Position numbers and translations under genes: made by a program. Below are positions 60,249-64,000 of a stretch of DNA of 64,000 nt, piece after piece. Below the pieces are notes generated by a model that had not been told where the DNA came from, did not search any database, and saw only the letters and a list, made by a program, of their open reading frames with translations. Position 1 is the first letter of the stretch. Each line of letters opens with the position of its first letter. Source of the DNA: DUQX01 sp050948825. Its GTDB lineage: Bacteria; Bacillota; Dethiobacteria; DTU022; UBA8154. The DNA lies in the NCBI GenBank assembly GCA_050948825.1, contig JBMNEO010000003.1, forward strand, positions 186,001-250,000. The letters are read 5' to 3'.

Positions 60249-60833
60249 TTAAACTCCTGAATTTATTTTTAGAGATATGATCAGGGAATTACGAAGAAAT
60301 ATTGAAGAAGGATGAATGATTTTCCCTCTATCGATAATATATCTGAGTGTCCTATCGATCCCCATAAGCAGTGCCCGGTCCAGATCACGGCGGGCAGTAT
60401 TTCTTATATCAATTAAACCGGGAAAGTCCCTTCCAGGCTCCAAACAATCCGCCAGGTATACCACCTTTGACAGGGTAGACATACCCGGGAAACCTGTTGT
60501 ATGTACCCTGACCGCCTCCAATATCTCCCGATCCTCTATCCTCAGTTCATGCTCCAGCAGCCAGGCGCCAACAGGGGCGTGCAGAAGTGCGGGTTCCTGC
60601 CGGGAAATATCGTCCGCCAGATCATGCTCGGCAGCCAACCGGCTGAGTTCGTTTACAGGGAGGTTTTTGGCATAATCATGTAATAGCCCGGCAAATATAG
60701 CCTTTTTTTGATCAATGCCATGGAGTACAGCGAGATTAAAAGCGGTTTCTTCTACACCCAGCGAATGAATGAACAACTCTTCGCTCATTCTGTACTTCAA
60801 AATTTTTCGCGCTTCCTCGATATTCATCTTCAC
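60249..60833 (-). CDS. yqeK: YqeK-family HD-domain hydrolase (Ap4A hydrolase)
   Basis: 194 residues with HD metal motifs: LFIHSLGVEETAFNLA, GLLHDYAKNLPVN, LLHAPVGAWLLEHEL and VRVHTTGFPGMSTLSKVVYLAD. YqeK enzymes cleave diadenosine tetraphosphate symmetrically. The GTG at 60833 has AAGGTG 10 nt upstream. The genes rpmA-obg-nadD-yqeK-LCP-rsfS run together as in many Clostridia, here with an RNA-binding protein gene inserted. Confidence 0.92.
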   Translation of the reverse strand: MKMNIEEARKILKYRMSEELFIHSLGVEETAFNLAVLHGIDQKKAIFAGLLHDYAKNLPVNELSRLAAEHDLADDISRQEPALLHAPVGAWLLEHELRIEDREILEAVRVHTTGFPGMSTLSKVVYLADCLEPGRDFPGLIDIRNTARRDLDRALLMGIDRTLRYIIDRGKIIHPSSIFLRNSLIISLKINSGV

Positions 60834-60904
60834 TACAAGAGATCACCTTCATAAGTAATATAATTTGACAGAAAATAAAGCATTCCTTCTCTATATGATA
60901 AAAA

Positions 60905-60931
60905 AATAAAAAAGGCAACTTAAAGTTGCCT
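60905..60931 (-). terminator. Terminator overlapping the end of the RRM protein gene
   Basis: AGGCAACT (60913-60920) pairs with AGTTGCCT (60924-60931); the minus strand then reads TTTTTTATTTTTT. The stop codon of the gene is inside the hairpin. Confidence 0.88.
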
Positions 60932-61180
60932 GTTTTCTTTCGGTTTTGCTTCATTTACCACCAACCGGCGGCCATCTACTTCAGTACCGTTCATATTTTC
61001 CATTATCTGTTCCGCATCTTCATCGCTTACCTCAACGAAACCATACCCCCTGGAACGACCTGTAGCTCTTTCCGTTATGATGCGGCAACCCAGCACCTCA
61101 CCGTGTTTGGCAAAAGCATTCTGGAGATCTTCTTCAGTGGTCCCCCAGGAAACATTTCCTACATACAAGGTTTTAACCAT
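60920..61180 (-). CDS. RRM-domain RNA-binding protein
   Basis: 86 residues forming one RNA recognition motif. RNP2 is KTLYVGNVSW and RNP1 is SRGYGFVEV; the rest is TTEEDLQNAFAKHGEVLGCRII and NGTEVDGRRLVVNEAKP. Short bacterial RRM proteins of this kind resemble cyanobacterial cold-induced Rbp proteins and bind single-stranded RNA. GAGGTG lies 5 nt before the ATG. It has its own terminator and a ~290-nt upstream gap, so it is probably transcribed alone. Confidence 0.93.
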   Translation of the reverse strand: MVKTLYVGNVSWGTTEEDLQNAFAKHGEVLGCRIITERATGRSRGYGFVEVSDEDAEQIMENMNGTEVDGRRLVVNEAKPKENRQL

Positions 61181-61469
61181 TTTGTCACCTCGCTTCCCGG
61201 CATTCTGGATTCATATTATATTATGCAATAGAAAAAAGTAGTTTATACTTCTTTCACCTCCTGAGAAATAATGCCGGTGGGTAACATGGAAAAGAACTCA
61301 AAATACTTCTTTTTTTTCAAACCAATTACTCCAAAGGCATCAGCTAAAGTAAAACTATCTATATTAATCAAAACAGCCGAAACTAAAATCCTACAATTTT
61401 GGCTACAAGAAGAGATCAAGACAAATTTTTCTTTCCCATCATAGCATCTAATAAGACAGAAGTCAAGGT

Positions 61470-62135
61470 TTAACTCGATTTAAGGTCATTTGCGCCGTTT
61501 ATGTAAAGCCTGTTCTTATAGATATACTGTTCTACCGGTTCAGGCGTTAAATATTTAATTGTTTTGCCCTCTGCCACGCGTCGGCGAATAAAAGTAGAAG
61601 ATATTGCCATTGCAGGTATCTCCAGCAAATTAATCTTTTTAATAATCTCCGGAAAAAGAGAGCCAAAAATATCTTTCAACTTGCTGAATGAATAACCCGG
61701 GCGGGATGCCGCGATGAAGGAGCAGGCATCCAACAGTTCTTTATAATCTTTCCAGGTTGTTATATCCAAAATCGCATCTGCACCGGTGATAAAATAAAGA
61801 TTGAGTTTCCCGTTATATATTTCGAAAAAGCGGCGCACTGTGTCAATCGTATAAGAAGGCTGATTATTCTCTATCTCCAGGCGCGATACAGTAAAAAACG
61901 GGTTGTCGACCACAGCGAGTAAAGTCATTAAATAACGGTGTTCTGCGGCATTAATGGTATTGATATCCTTATGGGGAGGAATGCCTGCAGGGATAAAGAT
62001 TACGTAATCCAGCTTAAACTGCTGGCGGGCAACCTCAGCCGTAACCAGATGCCCCATGTGAATGGGGTCAAACGTTCCGCCCATGATACCAATATTTAAA
62101 ATTCCTTTATTTGTTTTTGGCAGTAAAAAACTCAT
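61470..62135 (-). CDS. nadD: Nicotinate-nucleotide adenylyltransferase
   Basis: 221 residues. The nucleotidyltransferase motif IGIMGGTFDPIHMGHLVTAE, FIPAGIPPHK, ITGADAILDITTWKDYKELL and ISSTFIRRRVAEG near the end are typical NadD. It adenylates nicotinate mononucleotide in NAD synthesis. AGGAAGAG precedes the ATG at 62135. It lies 28 nt after obg. Confidence 0.94.
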   Translation of the reverse strand: MSFLLPKTNKGILNIGIMGGTFDPIHMGHLVTAEVARQQFKLDYVIFIPAGIPPHKDINTINAAEHRYLMTLLAVVDNPFFTVSRLEIENNQPSYTIDTVRRFFEIYNGKLNLYFITGADAILDITTWKDYKELLDACSFIAASRPGYSFSKLKDIFGSLFPEIIKKINLLEIPAMAISSTFIRRRVAEGKTIKYLTPEPVEQYIYKNRLYINGANDLKSS

Positions 62136-62163
62136 TTCCACTCTTCCTTTTGTCCCGGGATTC

Positions 62164-63435
62164 TTAAAGATAATAGGTGAATTCCATATCCCCGATTCTT
62201 ACCGTATCTCCCTCTTTAATCCCCATCTTTAAGAGTTCTTTCTCTACACCAAGGTTTTTCATTATTTCCTGGAAACGGTTTAACCCTCCGGGGCTGTCAA
62301 AGTGGGCTTTGTAAACGACCTTTTCAACATCTTCACCGCTGACGGTATAGACATTTTCTACTACTTCTATGCTGAGACCTCTATAAGCGGTTGGGGGGAG
62401 ATAAATAAATTCATCTTCATTATACCCTTCAACCGGATCGTTTGGAAGATTTTTCTGTATTATACTATGCAATTCCTCTAGAAGGGGTTTTACCCCTTCT
62501 CCGGTTACTGCAGAGATAGGAAACACCGGCGCATCACTCACCCGGGAACGGAAAAGCTGAAAATTTTTATCTGCAAAAGGCAGGTCCAGTTTATTAGCTG
62601 CGATTACGCGCGGCTTTTCAACCAATTCCTGCTCAAAAAGCTGCAGCTCTTGCTTTAAGTTAATATAGTCCTGCAAGGGGTCACGGCCTTCTGCCCCGGA
62701 AAGGTCGATAATAAACAATAAAACCCTCGTTCTTTCAATATGCTTTAAAAATTGATGGCCCAAGCCTGCCCCCTGATGGGCGTTTTCAATTATTCCGGGG
62801 AGATCGGCTGCAACGAAGGAGCGCTCTTCCCCCAGATAAACAACACCTAATTGCGGTATTAAAGTTGTAAAAGGAAAATCTGCTATTTTGGGAGTAGCAG
62901 CGGAAATACGTGAAAGCAGGGTCGACTTCCCTGCGTTGGGGAAACCGACAAGGCCTACATCCGCCAGCAGCTTTAATTCCAAGATCAGTGTGCGCTCTTC
63001 TCCAGGTTCTCCCTTTTCAGCAAAATCCGGAGCCCGGCGGCGGGAAGTGGTAAAACGGGCGTTTCCCCGGCCTCCTATTCCTCCCCTGGCAACGACGGCT
63101 TTCATACCCGGGCGGCCCAGATCAGCGAGCACAGTTCCACCTTCGTCCTTGATAACCGTACCTACAGGCACTTTAACATATAAGGGAGCGCTGTTTTTAC
63201 CGTGCTTTTTTTTGCCCTGGCCGTGGGCGCCGTTGGCGGCCCGCAGGTGAGGACGGTAGCTTAAATCAATGAGGGTGTTTTTTTCATCGGAGGCCAGCAG
63301 AATTACGTCACCGCCATTTCCGCCGTCTCCCCCATCAGGCCCCCCGTGGGGGATATACTTTTCCCTCCTGAAAGCAACGATTCCGTTTCCTCCCCTGCCC
63401 CCTTTTACGAAGACCTTAACCCGATCGATAAACAA
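62164..63435 (-). CDS. obg: Obg GTPase (CgtA)
   Basis: 423 residues in the full three-domain Obg order. The glycine-rich OBG fold (GGRGGNGIVAFRREKYIPHGGPDGGDGG) is followed by the G domain with P-loop GFPNAGKST, DLPGIIENAHQGAGLG and NKLD. The C-terminal OCT domain ends IKEGDTVRIGDMEFTYYL. It acts in 50S ribosome assembly and stress control. A TTG start has AAGGTG about 9 nt upstream. Confidence 0.96.
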   Translation of the reverse strand: MFIDRVKVFVKGGRGGNGIVAFRREKYIPHGGPDGGDGGNGGDVILLASDEKNTLIDLSYRPHLRAANGAHGQGKKKHGKNSAPLYVKVPVGTVIKDEGGTVLADLGRPGMKAVVARGGIGGRGNARFTTSRRRAPDFAEKGEPGEERTLILELKLLADVGLVGFPNAGKSTLLSRISAATPKIADFPFTTLIPQLGVVYLGEERSFVAADLPGIIENAHQGAGLGHQFLKHIERTRVLLFIIDLSGAEGRDPLQDYINLKQELQLFEQELVEKPRVIAANKLDLPFADKNFQLFRSRVSDAPVFPISAVTGEGVKPLLEELHSIIQKNLPNDPVEGYNEDEFIYLPPTAYRGLSIEVVENVYTVSGEDVEKVVYKAHFDSPGGLNRFQEIMKNLGVEKELLKMGIKEGDTVRIGDMEFTYYL

Positions 63436-63476
63436 GCACTATCACCTTACCTAAAAAAAATCCCGGTTAGCCCGGG

Positions 63477-63758
63477 TTATTCTGCTGGATACACATTTAC
63501 TAATTTCTTTGATTTGCCAAGACGCTCGAAAGCAACCGATCCGTCAACCAGGGCAAAAAGGGTATCGTCTTTTCCCCTGCCGACATTATTTCCAGGATGA
63601 ATCCTTGTTCCTCTCTGACGGACGATAATGCTGCCGGCAGTAACCTCCTGGCCACCATACCTTTTAATCCCAAGCCTTTTTGCATTGCTGTCACGCCCGT
63701 TTCTTGAACTGCCGACTCCTTTTTTATGGGCAAACAACTGCAGGTCAATTCTACGCAT
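63477..63758 (-). CDS. rpmA: 50S ribosomal protein L27 precursor
   Basis: 93 residues. The N-terminal extension MRRIDLQLF is removed by Prp before AHKKGVGSSRNGRDS, a Firmicutes feature. The rest (GGQEVTAGSIIVRQRGTRIHPGNNVGRGKDDTLFAL) is standard L27. AGGAGGGAGG at 63791-63800 is 32 nt from the ATG, but a hairpin at 63765-63785 lies between and would shorten the effective distance to about 11 nt. Confidence 0.96.
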   Translation of the reverse strand: MRRIDLQLFAHKKGVGSSRNGRDSNAKRLGIKRYGGQEVTAGSIIVRQRGTRIHPGNNVGRGKDDTLFALVDGSVAFERLGKSKKLVNVYPAE

Positions 63759-63835
63759 AAGCTCGGCCTGAACCTGGGTCAGGCCTCACACCTCCCTCCT
63801 ATAAAGTTCCACGCATGCCGCACTTCGCACTTAAT

Positions 63836-64000
63836 TCATCTCTTACATCCATGAGAAGATGACGTTTTTTCTTCAACATAAAGAATATGACGGGGATAGG
63901 ATCTGGCAGTTTCTTTTAACCCCAGCAGCATTGTTTCCATAAGCAGGTAGTACTTTTCTTCTTTTCCCTGCTCAATTTCTACCGGGGATGTTATCAGCAG
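63836..64000 (-). CDS. prp: Ribosomal-processing cysteine protease Prp (partial, N-terminus off the window)
   Basis: The last 54 codons plus stop: EQGKEEKYYLLMETMLLGLKETARSYPRHILYVEE, matching the C-terminal half of Prp/YsxB. It cleaves the L27 precursor encoded just downstream. The catalytic His/Cys part lies beyond base 64000. Confidence 0.85.
   Translation of the reverse strand: MLITSPVEIEQGKEEKYYLLMETMLLGLKETARSYPRHILYVEEKTSSSHGCKR

Overview
The window looks like a chromosome segment of an anaerobic, spore-forming member of the Clostridia (Bacillota). Pointers are a small acid-soluble spore protein, a SleB-type cell-wall hydrolase and a LysM protein, an L27 precursor with the Firmicutes N-terminal extension and its Prp protease gene, AGGAGG-type ribosome binding sites, a Ni-Fe CO dehydrogenase (CooS) operon and several oxygen-sensitive flavin/Fe-S enzymes. 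No acetyl-CoA synthase genes are in view, so whether it is an acetogen, a syntroph or a carboxydotroph cannot be settled here.

Layout. 1-8.5 kb: thioredoxin-domain protein (partial), DUF4349 lipoprotein, a multidomain flavin/Fe-S oxidoreductase ending in an MvhD-like domain, gamma carbonic anhydrase, CinA and glutamate dehydrogenase. 8.8-13.0 kb: ECF sigma factor, probable anti-sigma factor, HD-GYP protein and AzlCD. 13.2-21.45 kb: an 8.2-kb integrative element inserted in the 3' end of a tRNA-Ala gene, bounded by a 46-bp direct repeat; it carries an integrase, a tiny ribbon-helix-helix protein, an S24 repressor with a divergent operator region, an excisionase-like protein, a replication-like protein and a cargo of lipoproteins. 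21.6-25.7 kb: Spx/ArsC-like protein, a decayed hydrolase, SagB-type oxidoreductase, and a cysteine operon (cysK, Rrf2 regulator, cysE). 25.9-37.5 kb: one long leftward gene train. It begins with a TrmO protein carrying a degenerate FmdE-like tail, continues with two homologous BtuFCD/FhuBCD-type ABC importers separated by a TiaS-like protein and a membrane-anchored Ig-like protein, and ends with a GlpA-like/FAD oxidoreductase/DUF1667 trio. 37.6-44.5 kb: stalk-domain and S-layer proteins, a MarR/MATE pair, then a decaying stretch with repeats and a frameshifted ArsC-like gene fused to DUF3784. 44.9-48.7 kb: CooF-like ferredoxin, CooS and an FAD oxidoreductase. 48.9-54.4 kb: DUF89 protein (with a G14 tract), metallo-beta-lactamase-fold hydrolase, M24 peptidase and glucan phosphorylase. 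54.7-56.6 kb: a cyclic-di-AMP (ydaO) riboswitch before a SleB-type hydrolase, a ~418-nt highly structured non-coding RNA, and a HutP-family gene. 56.7-64 kb: spore protein, ThiF-family enzyme, sirtuin, and a housekeeping train prp-rpmA-obg-nadD-(RRM protein)-yqeK-LCP-rsfS.

The most striking item is the RNA at 55680-56097. Its two ends pair in a 15-bp helix followed by a U-run, and inside are at least five hairpins whose loops repeat a G-U-C-A-A-A-A-G-G-like motif. I do not recognise it as RNase P, tmRNA, 6S, T-box or any riboswitch I know. Next in interest are the TrmO/FmdE-ABC transporter operon and the compact tRNA-Ala element with its overlapping integrase promoter and small-protein gene.
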